A stretch of 16,200 nt of DNA from Succinivibrionaceae bacterium UBA3769 (GTDB lineage: Bacteria; Pseudomonadota; Gammaproteobacteria; Enterobacterales; Succinivibrionaceae), in the NCBI GenBank assembly GCA_002372325.1, contig DFFT01000027.1, forward strand, positions 1 through 16,200, in the 5' to 3' direction. Shown in pieces: positions 1 through 5,131 of the stretch. Positions within the stretch are counted from its first letter, which is position 1. Every line of letters begins with the position of its first letter. Position numbers and translations under genes: made by a program. The notes beneath the pieces are model-generated. The model was given only the letters and a program-made list of their open reading frames with translations. It ran no database searches and was not told the origin of the DNA.

Positions 1-8
1 CGGACAAA

Positions 9-41
9 CTAACGAATCAGCGACAACCGGGGCTTTGTCAT
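9..41 (-). other. Truncated third unit of the peptide array (10-codon ORF)
   Basis: On the minus strand the bases from 41 downward repeat the segment that precedes copies A and C of the peptide gene: ATG ACA AAG CCC CGG, encoding MTKPR. Here the reading then diverges to LSLIR and stops at TAG (9-11). In the other two places this segment runs on in frame into a 27-residue peptide. I read this as the start of a further array unit that is either decayed or rearranged just at the window edge. Whether an intact copy follows to the left cannot be seen. Confidence 0.35.
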
Positions 42-86
42 CTTATCCTTTCAGCCCCCGAACTCTTCGGGGTTAATCCCGAACCC
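25..86 (-). other. Structured spacer RNA downstream of peptide copy A
   Basis: Two hairpins can be drawn in the minus-strand transcript directly after copy A. One is TTCGGG-loop-CCCGAA at 66-83, three bases beyond the stop codon. The other is CCGGGGC (27-33) against GCCCCCG (54-60), with one bulged C. Neither is followed by a T-run, so this does not look like an intrinsic terminator. The first 36 bases of this spacer (25-60) match the spacer between copies C and D exactly, and match the nearer spacer between A and B less well, which suggests units have been shuffled or gene-converted. Confidence 0.45.
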
Positions 87-170
87 TTACTTCACGTAGC
101 TGAAGAAGTTTTCGCGGGTTACCGGGGCCAGGCTGTTCACGGGAACGTATCTGTTAAAAAGTCTCTTCAT
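87..170 (-). CDS. 27-residue basic micro-peptide, copy A
   Basis: This is a micro-gene of 28 codons encoding a peptide that starts MKRLFNRYVPVN, continues SLAPVTRE and ends NFFSYVK. I do not recognise the family. It has a net positive charge, no cysteine, an aromatic C-terminal third (F22, F23, Y25) and no stretch long enough for a membrane helix, so it does not resemble a classical type I toxin. The start is set by GAGGT eight bases before ATG (complement of 178-182), the same geometry as in the other three copies. An in-frame ATG at 213-215 would give a 42-residue form beginning MTKPRFSTVRNEVTE. It differs from copy C at 3 of 84 bases. One of these turns Y21 into N. It follows copy B on what is probably one transcript. 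Confidence 0.72.
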   Translation of the reverse strand: MKRLFNRYVPVNSLAPVTRENFFSYVK

Positions 171-270
171 TTCGGTTACCTCATTCCTAACTGTACTGAA
201 CCGGGGCTTTGTCATCTTATTCTTTTTCTTTCATCTCCCGGACTCTTCCTTCGGTTTTCTCCCGAAAACC
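171..270 (-). other. Spacer between peptide copies B and A
   Basis: This 100-base spacer carries the ribosome binding site of copy A and the same ordered elements as the C/D spacer: a TTCGG/CCGAA hairpin just after the stop of copy B, a CCGGG/CCCGG pairing (201-205 with 237-241), and an ATG ACA AAG box (complement of 207-215). The right arm of the second hairpin differs in sequence from the C/D spacer, but pairing is retained. That fits selection on RNA structure, although two examples are too few to prove it. Confidence 0.4.
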
Positions 271-354
271 TTACTTCACGTAGCTGAAGAAGTACTCGCG
301 GGTTACCGGGGCCAGGCTGTTCATGGCAACGTGTCTGTTAAAAAGTCTTTTCAT
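271..354 (-). CDS. 27-residue basic micro-peptide, copy B
   Basis: This is the promoter-proximal micro-gene of the left pair: 28 codons encoding a peptide that starts MKRLFNRHVAMN, continues SLAPVTRE and ends YFFSYVK. All 84 bases are identical to copy D, 2.2 kb away. The ribosome binding site is a perfect GGAGG (complement of 363-367), eight bases before ATG. There is no upstream in-frame start before a TGA, so the 27-residue reading is well fixed here and supports the same start in all copies. The proximal (B, D) and distal (A, C) types differ at residues 8, 10 and 11 (H-A-M against Y-P-V). The family is unknown to me. A secreted or membrane-active peptide, a signal, or a regulatory leader are all open. 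No modifying enzyme or exporter adjoins it. Confidence 0.78.
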   Translation of the reverse strand: MKRLFNRHVAMNSLAPVTREYFFSYVK

Positions 355-379
355 TTCGTTTTCCTCCGAAATTTGTTCT

Positions 380-395
380 GCTCATCTCGCTGAGC
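380..395 (-). other. 5' leader hairpin, left array locus
   Basis: In the minus-strand leader, GCTCA and TGAGC pair around a six-base GCGAGA loop just ahead of the ribosome binding site of copy B. The same hairpin occurs at 2579-2594, where one arm has changed to GTTCA and still pairs through a G-U wobble. It spans a five-codon in-frame ORF (MCSAR, 382-399) that begins about where transcription should start and ends at TGA. Confidence 0.45.
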
Positions 396-403
396 ACATT
401 TTT

Positions 404-432
404 ATGATAGTGATATACTGCACAAAACGCAA
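404..432 (-). promoter_or_regulatory. Sigma-70-type promoter of the B/A peptide pair
   Basis: Minus strand: -35 TTGCGT (complement of 427-432), a 17-base spacer, and -10 TATCAT (complement of 404-409). The predicted start is near 397, giving a leader of about 43 bases before copy B. The same hexamers and spacing occur at the right locus (2603-2631), with only scattered changes in the spacer, which strengthens the call. Confidence 0.68.
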
Positions 433-465
433 TAGCAATTTGGAAAAATACTACAAGATTTTTTA

Positions 466-481
466 ATGAAAATACTTTCAG
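466..481. promoter_or_regulatory. Inverted repeat upstream of the left peptide promoter
   Basis: ATGAAAATACTTTCAG is an imperfect inverted repeat centred about 41 bases upstream of the -35 box. The right locus has the fully symmetric version, ATGAAA-4-TTTCAT, with exactly the same 33 bases between it and the -35 box. It is a candidate regulator binding site. The surrounding A/T-rich DNA could also act as an UP-element. Confidence 0.38.
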
Positions 482-817
482 TTTTCTGGGAATGTTTTCA
501 GGAAAATGAGGGGCTGATAGTGTTGATAGCTTAATTTTCAAGAGTTTGTGCTGTTCTTACCAGGATGCTTCTGGCGATTCCTGATAAAAGACTCTTAAAA
601 GACAGTAGAAAGGAAATTACATAAATCAGCAGAAAAATGAGTGCTTGATCACGTATAGCCGAGTCATCAAAATCTGAAATCTGATTCTGAAAACAGTCGC
701 TAAAGCTTTCCGGGCTTGGGGAATTTCGTTTTCGATTACCGGGATCCGGGAGATGCAGAGCGGTGGTAACAGCGGCGGAATTAAGGCTGAGGTGACGCGG
801 CGCTGCGATGAAGCGAT

Positions 818-856
818 GAGAGCGGAGACGCCTTGCTTAACTGTTTCTCCGCTCTC
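818..856. other. Long perfect hairpin, possible terminator
   Basis: GAGAGCGGAGA (818-828) pairs perfectly with TCTCCGCTCTC (846-856) around a 17-base loop, and a TTTTT run follows after six bases on the plus strand. The stem is strong, but the loop is long, the T-run is offset, and no gene ends immediately before it. It could be the terminator of a lost gene. Confidence 0.35.
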
Positions 857-899
857 AGTCAGTTTTTGTTATCGGGGCATTTATTCTGAAGCTCATGTT

Positions 900-913
900 T
901 TGACATCATGTCA
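900..913 (+). promoter_or_regulatory. TTGACA hexamer inside a 13-base palindrome
   Basis: A consensus -35 hexamer TTGACA (900-905) overlaps the perfect palindrome TGACAT-C-ATGTCA (901-913). The best -10 candidate downstream (TTAACT or TAACTT near 923) is poor, so promoter activity is uncertain. A repressor or activator site covering a -35 box is plausible. If active, it would give the gene at 1252 a leader of about 310 bases. Confidence 0.25.
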
Positions 914-1251
914 TAAAGACAGTTAACTTTAGCTGGTACAACTTAAGCAGGTTTGAACGCTTGTATCCGGAAGCCGCCTCCATAAGAAATTGCGTCTTCT
1001 GTAAAGCCCTCTCGGAGGAGCAGCTGCCGAAGCCGAGGAAAAGCTTCGGGCCCTGTGGTATGCGGAGCGGAAAGATTCCGGAAAATACATGCGCCTGCCA
1101 GCTCTTTTCTTATCCATAAGGAGCTTAGAAAGAACTGGCGGTCACCGCTGGTTCCCGAGGCCTTAAAGCAGATGCAAAATAGTGTACGGCAAGTTCAGGT
1201 ACGTCCGGGAGATAATTGTCCGGTAATTGTCCGGAAAAGGAGCGATAACAC

Positions 1252-2160
1252 ATGGATGACTGCGGCGCAATATTTGGTTCATTGTTTGGCGATGAGGAGT
1301 ACCGGTTCCGGAACAGCCAGGAGTTTAATCAGTTCCTGGATCAGCTGGCACAGGAAAAAAGGTTCGGCGAGCTTCGCAGAATCAAGGAAAAGTACGGCCT
1401 TGCTCTTGCGGCTCTGGACAGAGATTACTGGCAGAACGATTCCCTGGCCAAGCTGGATAATGCTTTATCCCGGGCTTCCTTATTTGATAATCTCAGACAG
1501 CGCCTGACCGCATGTCTTGATTCCGACGTTTCGGGAATGATCACGGTGAACGGATCTCCGGTCATTCAGAAGGGAGATTACCTGAAGTTCGGCCGGTATC
1601 CCCAAAGCTGCTTCTTTGTCAAAAAGCCCATAGAATGGCTGGCTTTGGAGGTAAACGGAAATGAGGTTCTTCTCATCAGCCGTTACGGTCTGGATTGCCG
1701 GCAGTATCATAAGGACAACGAAGTCAAAATTGACTGGGATGACTGCGATCTCCGGAAGTGGCTGAATGAAAAGTTTCTGAAGGAGGCCTTCACTGAAAAG
1801 GAACAGGAAAGGATCAAGCTCTCAGAGGTGGCGAATGACATATCCCCGGAGAAAGTAACTCAGGATCGGGTTTTCTGTCTCAGCCTTGCGGAATCGGTAC
1901 GGTATTTTGAGAATAACAGAAAGAGACAATGCCGGCCGACGGCCGTGGCAAAACGGCACGGAACCACGTGGTCTAACCGCAATGACGGCAATTGCCGGTG
2001 GTGGCTGAGATCGCCCGGTTATGTTAAACGCGGTGAATCGTTTGTAATCAGGGAGTTCGCCACGTGTGTGGATTCTGACGGCGATACCGGAGTTCACAGT
2101 TGCAGTTCCCAAGGCGCAGGCGGCGATGCCGTGCGTCCCGCGATACGGCTGGTTCTTTGA
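1252..2160 (+). CDS. DUF6273-like protein of unknown function
   Basis: The 302-residue product has no signal peptide. Residues 10-95 look helical and charged. From about residue 105 the protein follows the pattern I associate with DUF6273 (Pfam): KFGRYPQ, then IEWLALEVNGNEVLLISRYG, a DLRKWLNEKF segment, DRVFCLSLAE near 205-214, the WWLRSPG motif at 250-256 and a closing VRPAIRL at 294-300. This C-terminal fold resembles sulfatase-modifying or lectin-like modules, and no enzymatic role is established. The start has AGGAG nine bases upstream. The gene sits alone between the two micro-peptide loci and runs toward the right one, meeting its terminator at 2222-2248. Whether it acts with the peptides is unknown. 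Confidence 0.72.
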   Translation: MDDCGAIFGSLFGDEEYRFRNSQEFNQFLDQLAQEKRFGELRRIKEKYGLALAALDRDYWQNDSLAKLDNALSRASLFDNLRQRLTACLDSDVSGMITVNGSPVIQKGDYLKFGRYPQSCFFVKKPIEWLALEVNGNEVLLISRYGLDCRQYHKDNEVKIDWDDCDLRKWLNEKFLKEAFTEKEQERIKLSEVANDISPEKVTQDRVFCLSLAESVRYFENNRKRQCRPTAVAKRHGTTWSNRNDGNCRWWLRSPGYVKRGESFVIREFATCVDSDGDTGVHSCSSQGAGGDAVRPAIRLVL

Positions 2161-2221
2161 TTTGAAGGCATCTCCTGCTTTGGATTAATAGCGCGGGAAT
2201 GCCACGCGCCTTCGGGAGATA

Positions 2222-2248
2222 AAGAAAAAGGCAGATTGCTCTGCCTTC
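2222..2248 (-). terminator. Intrinsic terminator of the D/C peptide operon
   Basis: AAGGCAGA (2229-2236) and TCTGCCTT (2241-2248) form an eight-pair stem with a four-base loop. On the minus strand it is followed by TTTTTCTTT (complement of 2222-2230). It closes the D/C peptide transcript at about 375 bases. On the plus strand the same stem lies 68 bases after the DUF6273-like gene but has only a weak TTCTCT tail, so it may work in both directions. Confidence 0.72.
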
Positions 2249-2290
2249 TCTGGTTGGTTTGTTAAAGCCGGATCGGAATCCCTGGTGGTC

Positions 2291-2374
2291 TTACTTCACG
2301 TAGCTGAAGAAGTACTCGCGGGTTACCGGGGCCAGGCTGTTCACAGGAACGTATCTGTTAAAAAGTCTCTTCAT
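2291..2374 (-). CDS. 27-residue basic micro-peptide, copy C
   Basis: Distal gene of the right pair, encoding MKRLFNRYVPVN followed by SLAPVTRE and YFFSYVK. GAGGT (complement of 2382-2386) precedes the ATG by eight bases. An alternative in-frame ATG at 2417-2419, behind AAGGA, would give a 42-residue form beginning MTKPRFTTVKNEVTE. Against copy A this extension shows only T-to-S and K-to-R changes and the frame is kept, so the longer form cannot be excluded. The gene ends 43 bases before the terminator hairpin, and no further gene shares the transcript, so it is not a leader peptide for a downstream enzyme. Confidence 0.75.
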   Translation of the reverse strand: MKRLFNRYVPVNSLAPVTREYFFSYVK

Positions 2375-2469
2375 TTCGGTTACCTCATTCTTAACTGTTG
2401 TGAACCGGGGCTTTGTCATCTTATCCTTTCAGCCCCCGGACTCTTCCTTCGGTTTATCTCCCGAAACCC
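2375..2469 (-). other. Spacer between peptide copies D and C
   Basis: Directly after the stop of copy D the RNA can form TTCGG/CCGAA, followed by CCGGGGC (2405-2411) against GCCCCCGG (2432-2439). The AAGGATAAGATG box and the GAGGT ribosome binding site of copy C follow. The hairpin order matches the spacers at 25-86 and 171-270. Such structures could protect or process a dicistronic mRNA. Confidence 0.4.
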
Positions 2470-2553
2470 TTACTTCACGTAGCTGAAGAAGTACTCGCGG
2501 GTTACCGGGGCCAGGCTGTTCATGGCAACGTGTCTGTTAAAAAGTCTTTTCAT
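2470..2553 (-). CDS. 27-residue basic micro-peptide, copy D
   Basis: Promoter-proximal gene of the right pair, base-for-base identical to copy B over all 84 bases, including the H8-A10-M11 variant positions. A perfect GGAGG (complement of 2562-2566) lies eight bases before ATG. Total identity with copy B, in contrast to divergence in the flanking leader, indicates either very recent duplication with drift limited to non-coding DNA or strong selection and gene conversion on the peptide. The function is unknown. Confidence 0.78.
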   Translation of the reverse strand: MKRLFNRHVAMNSLAPVTREYFFSYVK

Positions 2554-2578
2554 TTCGATTTCCTCCGAAATTTTGTTA

Positions 2579-2594
2579 GCTCATCTCGCTGAAC
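2579..2594 (-). other. 5' leader hairpin, right array locus
   Basis: The counterpart of the hairpin at 380-395: GTTCA pairs with TGAGC around the same GCGAGA loop, using one G-U pair. The five-codon MCSAR ORF (2581-2598) is also kept, with a silent change in the Cys codon (TGC to TGT). Confidence 0.45.
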
Positions 2595-2602
2595 ACATTT
2601 TT

Positions 2603-2631
2603 ATGATAGTGATACACCGCACAAAACGCAA
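2603..2631 (-). promoter_or_regulatory. Sigma-70-type promoter of the D/C peptide pair
   Basis: Minus strand: -35 TTGCGT (complement of 2626-2631), 17 bases, -10 TATCAT (complement of 2603-2608). The predicted start near 2596 gives a leader of about 43 bases before copy D. Hexamers and spacing are identical to the left locus. Confidence 0.68.
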
Positions 2632-2664
2632 TAGCAAAATGGAAGAATTTTACAAAATTTTTGA

Positions 2665-2698
2665 ATGAAAATACTTTCATCTTTTTGAAAATATTTTC
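2665..2698. promoter_or_regulatory. Inverted repeats upstream of the right peptide promoter
   Basis: ATGAAA-4-TTTCAT (2665-2680) is symmetric over six-base arms and lies 33 bases upstream of the -35 box, as at the left locus. A second perfect palindrome, GAAAATATTTTC (2687-2698), follows a few bases further out and is degenerate at the left locus. They could be paired binding sites for a regulator, but the DNA is very A/T-rich, so chance symmetry is possible. Confidence 0.38.
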
Positions 2699-3311
2699 GG
2701 GAAAGTCAGTGATAAAAACTGTTAAACCTTTAACTACAAAGGACTTGGCGTTCTTAAACCGGCACGGCTGTCTGTTTTATCTGAAATTGTCTCCTTAAAA
2801 CAGCGGTAATTTACTTTCATAAAGCTGGATAAAAATGTGTGCCATATCACACAGTTGTCTCACATTAATAGCGTCTGTCTATGCAGCCATCTTTCGCCCA
2901 TGCCGTGTCTGGTTTGTGCCGCTACCAAGCTTTTCTTCGGCGGCTTCTCTGCCTCTTCTATCTCCGCAGCCTTTGCTATTTCCGCTATTCTGCTCATCCA
3001 TCCTTCCCATCCATTTCGTAGCTGAACCGCGCCATAAGCCTGTCAGAGAGAGACGTGGCGGAGAAGCTGGGACGGAGTTTTCCGGCGGGAGGATGTATTG
3101 AACAGGAAAAGTAAGAAATGGCAGCAGGGCGGCTTTACAATGATTCCGTGTTTTAACGGCAGGCAGTTTAAACGGTTTGGAGAGCGCGGTTAATGAGAGA
3201 TGCTGAGATCACCGGAGCCTGATTGTCCCGGGATGCGGTACTTTGCCGCCGAAATCCCGGACTTCCAGATCTCCCGCGTGCCTGTGCTTCTGTACTTCTT
3301 CTCCGATCTTC
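2699..3311. other. About 610 bases with no convincing gene, possibly decayed coding DNA
   Basis: No frame gives a recognisable protein. Two very short candidates can be drawn. One is a minus-strand 45-codon ORF (2860-2997), hydrophilic and starting MSRIAEIAKAAEIEEAE, with an AAGG just upstream of ATG. The other is a plus-strand 31-residue basic ORF (3098-3193) starting at TTG behind GGGAGG and containing GGFTMIPCFNGRQFKRFG. The plus-strand frames around 3020-3190 read like broken coding sequence. I would not annotate either as a gene without conservation data. Confidence 0.3.
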
Positions 3312-3797
3312 TCAGTATTTCCGGAGGGAGGTTACCACCACTCCGATGATCTGGCATTCCAGTTCCGGGGTGATCAGAATCGGACGGTAGTTGCGGTTGG
3401 CGGGCACCAGCCGGGGAGTCGGTACCAGCTCCAGATACTTCACCGTGAATTCCTGATTGACCTCGGCGATAACGATGTCGCCGTGCCGGGCCTCCCGGGC
3501 CCTGTCCACCACCAGATAGTCATCCGGGAGAATGCCGGCTTCGATCATGGAGTCTCCGATTACCTGAAAAATGTAGGAGGAGGCGGGATGACTGATGCAG
3601 AACTCATTGAGATCCAGCCGGCCGTCAATATAGCCGCCGTTAGGAGCCGGGAATCCCGCGGGGATCTTTTCCAGGGAAACCGGGAGATAGCGTTTTTCCG
3701 GAGAAAGTCCCTCCGGGATCCGGCCGATGGGCTTTGCGGAAGGAGCTTCCGGAATATCCGGGGCTTTCTTGTCATCCGGGGTTTTGTTATCAGTCAT
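3312..3797 (-). CDS. umuD: UmuD-like self-cleaving S24 family protein, orphan
   Basis: In E. coli, UmuD cleaves itself during the SOS response, and the UmuD' form joins UmuC to make DNA polymerase V. This 161-residue product matches UmuD from about residue 40: an AG-F cleavage site at 47-48, IDGRLDLNE, catalytic Ser83 in GDSMI, HGDIVIAEV, and catalytic Lys120 in EFTVK, followed by PTPRLVPAN and IGVVV. The N-terminus carries about 20 extra Pro/Lys/Asp-rich residues against 139 in E. coli. I chose the ATG at 3795-3797 because GGAG lies nine bases upstream. A GTG at 3873-3875 would add 26 residues but has no ribosome binding site and would place a terminator hairpin inside the gene. No umuC follows and no clear LexA box (CTG-N10-CAG) is visible. 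Confidence 0.82.
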   Translation of the reverse strand: MTDNKTPDDKKAPDIPEAPSAKPIGRIPEGLSPEKRYLPVSLEKIPAGFPAPNGGYIDGRLDLNEFCISHPASSYIFQVIGDSMIEAGILPDDYLVVDRAREARHGDIVIAEVNQEFTVKYLELVPTPRLVPANRNYRPILITPELECQIIGVVVTSLRKY

Positions 3798-3828
3798 GGA
3801 ACCGGTCTCCGTATTTTGGCGGTTTGAG

Positions 3829-3852
3829 AAAAGCCGGGGCAGAGTCCCCGGC
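3829..3852 (-). terminator. Terminator hairpin between fsr-like and umuD-like genes
   Basis: GCCGGGG (3833-3839) and CCCCGGC (3846-3852) form a seven-pair G/C stem with a six-base loop, followed on the minus strand by TTTTC. It lies 29 bases beyond the stop of the exporter gene and ends 31 bases before the umuD-like ATG. It should end most exporter transcripts. A promoter for umuD can hardly fit after it, so it may instead sit in the umuD leader. Confidence 0.62.
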
Positions 3853-3880
3853 AGAACTATTCTAAGACTGGACACGTTTC

Positions 3881-5131
3881 TCAGGAATGGTTTTCTGTTT
3901 CAGATGTCACGGAAGCAGCAAATTCTGCCGCCTCTTTTCTTTTTTGTCTGATGGCGTCGATATCCGGAACAAACCAGGCTACCAGAGCTGACAGCATGGC
4001 CGCAACCGCAATGGTCCACATGGTGTATTCCAGACCGTAGTGATCTCCGATATACCCCAAAAGAGGAGACGTGATGCCTCCGAAGGAAATCCCGAGGCCG
4101 ATGGTGATGCCGGAGGCAAAGCCGATGTGATTGCAGAGCAGCTTCTGTCCCATGACCATGGATACGGAGAGACTCCCGTAAAGGAACAGGGCGGCCGGGA
4201 TCAGAAAGGCCACGGCGAGCCCGGCGGAGTCCATGGCGGCAAAGGCAACGAGAAAGGGCACTGCCAGGGTGGCCGACATGGCCAGCACGGTTTTGAATCC
4301 GAAGCGATCCGCCAGAGCGCCCCCGGCCAGCGTGGCCAGAGCGGAACACACCGCGATCACTGTGAGATTGCCATTGGCCAGACCTACCTCCCACTTGAAG
4401 CGGGACATGAAGTACAGCGGAATAAAGGTGGTAAGACCGAAGTACACGCAGGATCTGAAAAAGATCATCATGGTCAGGATGGCAAATCCCGCATAGCTTT
4501 CTCTTTCCTGAGGCTGGGACTTAAGCTCGCGGTTTTCGTTAAGAGTGAGCTCCGTGTAGTGCTGATGCCTGTTCATGAATACGAACATCATAATGAGAGC
4601 CGGCAGCATGATCACCATAATGCCCGGAGGTCCGAAGAGCAGGGTGGCCAGGGAGATTACCACCGGGCCTATGGCAAATCCGATATTGCCGCCCACCGAG
4701 AAGATGCTCATCCCCCGGCCCATGTGTTCATGAGAGCAGGCATGACATAACCGGCTTCCCTGGGGATGAAACATGGCCACCCCCACGCCGCTGATGCTGA
4801 TCAGGATAAACATCAGAATGAAATTCTGGGTGCAGCCGATAAAGCCAATGCCCAGAGCGGCGGTGACCATGCCGACGGTCATGATCCAGGGCCGGGGTTT
4901 CAGATCCGAGATGATCCCCACCAGAGGCTGCACAATGGAGGACAGCAGGGTGGAGGCCAGCACCAGCATGGAGATCTCGGTGTTGGTATGGAGATACCCT
5001 GCCGCCAGCAGCACCGCCAGAGCGGCTCCCACGGACCCCTGACAGATGTCTGTGGCCAGATGTCCCAGCATAAAGAGATAGTTGTCGTGATAATGCCGGA
5101 GGTGCTGGCGGAGGGAAAGCGGGAGGCTCAT
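3881..5131 (-). CDS. fsr: MFS exporter of the fosmidomycin-resistance (Fsr) type
   Basis: An inner-membrane major facilitator, 416 residues, with about twelve hydrophobic segments and a charged middle loop (HYTELTLNENRELKSQPQE). The stretch GVGVAMFHPQGSRLCHACS, with SVGGNIGFAIGP soon after, matches the signature of Fsr-type transporters (E. coli Fsr has FHPESSR and QVGGNFGSSLGP). Fsr exports fosmidomycin in E. coli. The natural substrate is uncertain here, and MFS annotations at this distance do not fix specificity. The ATG at 5129-5131 is chosen because GGAG lies seven bases upstream. An earlier in-frame start at 5251 lacks a ribosome binding site and adds a non-homologous 40 residues. A terminator follows, separating it from the UmuD-like gene. 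Confidence 0.78.
   Translation of the reverse strand: MSLPLSLRQHLRHYHDNYLFMLGHLATDICQGSVGAALAVLLAAGYLHTNTEISMLVLASTLLSSIVQPLVGIISDLKPRPWIMTVGMVTAALGIGFIGCTQNFILMFILISISGVGVAMFHPQGSRLCHACSHEHMGRGMSIFSVGGNIGFAIGPVVISLATLLFGPPGIMVIMLPALIMMFVFMNRHQHYTELTLNENRELKSQPQERESYAGFAILTMMIFFRSCVYFGLTTFIPLYFMSRFKWEVGLANGNLTVIAVCSALATLAGGALADRFGFKTVLAMSATLAVPFLVAFAAMDSAGLAVAFLIPAALFLYGSLSVSMVMGQKLLCNHIGFASGITIGLGISFGGITSPLLGYIGDHYGLEYTMWTIAVAAMLSALVAWFVPDIDAIRQKRKEAAEFAASVTSETENHS

Larger units (their letters stand above)
87..481 (-). repeat. Direct repeat, left copy: promoter plus two peptide genes
   Basis: The block from the upstream inverted repeat through promoter, leader, copy B, spacer and copy A is repeated at 2291-2680 in the same orientation. 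Coding parts are almost identical (84/84 bases for B and D, 81/84 for A and C). Leaders and spacers are similar with substitutions. The copies stop resembling each other shortly upstream of the inverted repeat. No terminal inverted repeats or transposase frame the block, so a tandem duplication or repeated gene conversion is more likely than transposition. Confidence 0.7.
542..1251. other. 710-base stretch without a convincing gene
   Basis: No reading frame here has a good ribosome binding site or recognisable protein. Bases 960-1200 have coding-like composition in one plus-strand frame, but stops break it, so this may be the decayed remains of a gene. The stretch also holds a long hairpin (818-856) and a symmetric palindrome next to a consensus -35 hexamer (900-913). 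A short repeat, ATTGTCCGG, occurs twice just ahead of the next gene. Confidence 0.45.
2291..2680 (-). repeat. Direct repeat, right copy: promoter plus two peptide genes
   Basis: Second copy of the block at 87-481, in the same orientation, with a centre-to-centre distance of about 2.2 kb. It differs from the left copy at its distal end: here the terminator at 2222-2248 follows copy C, while the left copy continues into another array-type spacer. Confidence 0.7.

Noticed and set aside
87..354. Peptides as classical type I toxins (Ldr/Ibs-like)
   Set aside because: The tandem layout fits, but the peptide has charged residues throughout and no hydrophobic stretch long enough to span a membrane, and no opposing antisense promoter is evident.
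338..541. Minus-strand 67-codon frame
   Set aside because: It begins with TTG without a ribosome binding site, runs across the peptide promoter and overlaps copy B in another frame.
2291..2553. Peptide genes as attenuator leader peptides
   Set aside because: A terminator follows copy C with no downstream gene on that strand, and there is no run of codons for one amino acid.
1..2600. CRISPR-like array from the repeated blocks
   Set aside because: The repeats are 84-base coding units in pairs with conserved spacers and promoters. They are not short identical repeats with unique spacers of constant length.
2835..3101. Plus-strand frames of 62 and 88 codons
   Set aside because: Overlapping frames with low-complexity Ser/Pro composition and no ribosome binding site.
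3243..3827. Plus-strand 194-codon frame
   Set aside because: Antisense shadow of the UmuD-like gene, which has clear homology and a ribosome binding site.
3798..3875. LexA box for the umuD-like gene
   Set aside because: No CTG-N10-CAG element with A/T-rich centre is found between 3798 and 3900.
4040..4750. Plus-strand His/Gly-rich 236-codon frame
   Set aside because: Shadow of the membrane-segment codons of the exporter on the other strand.
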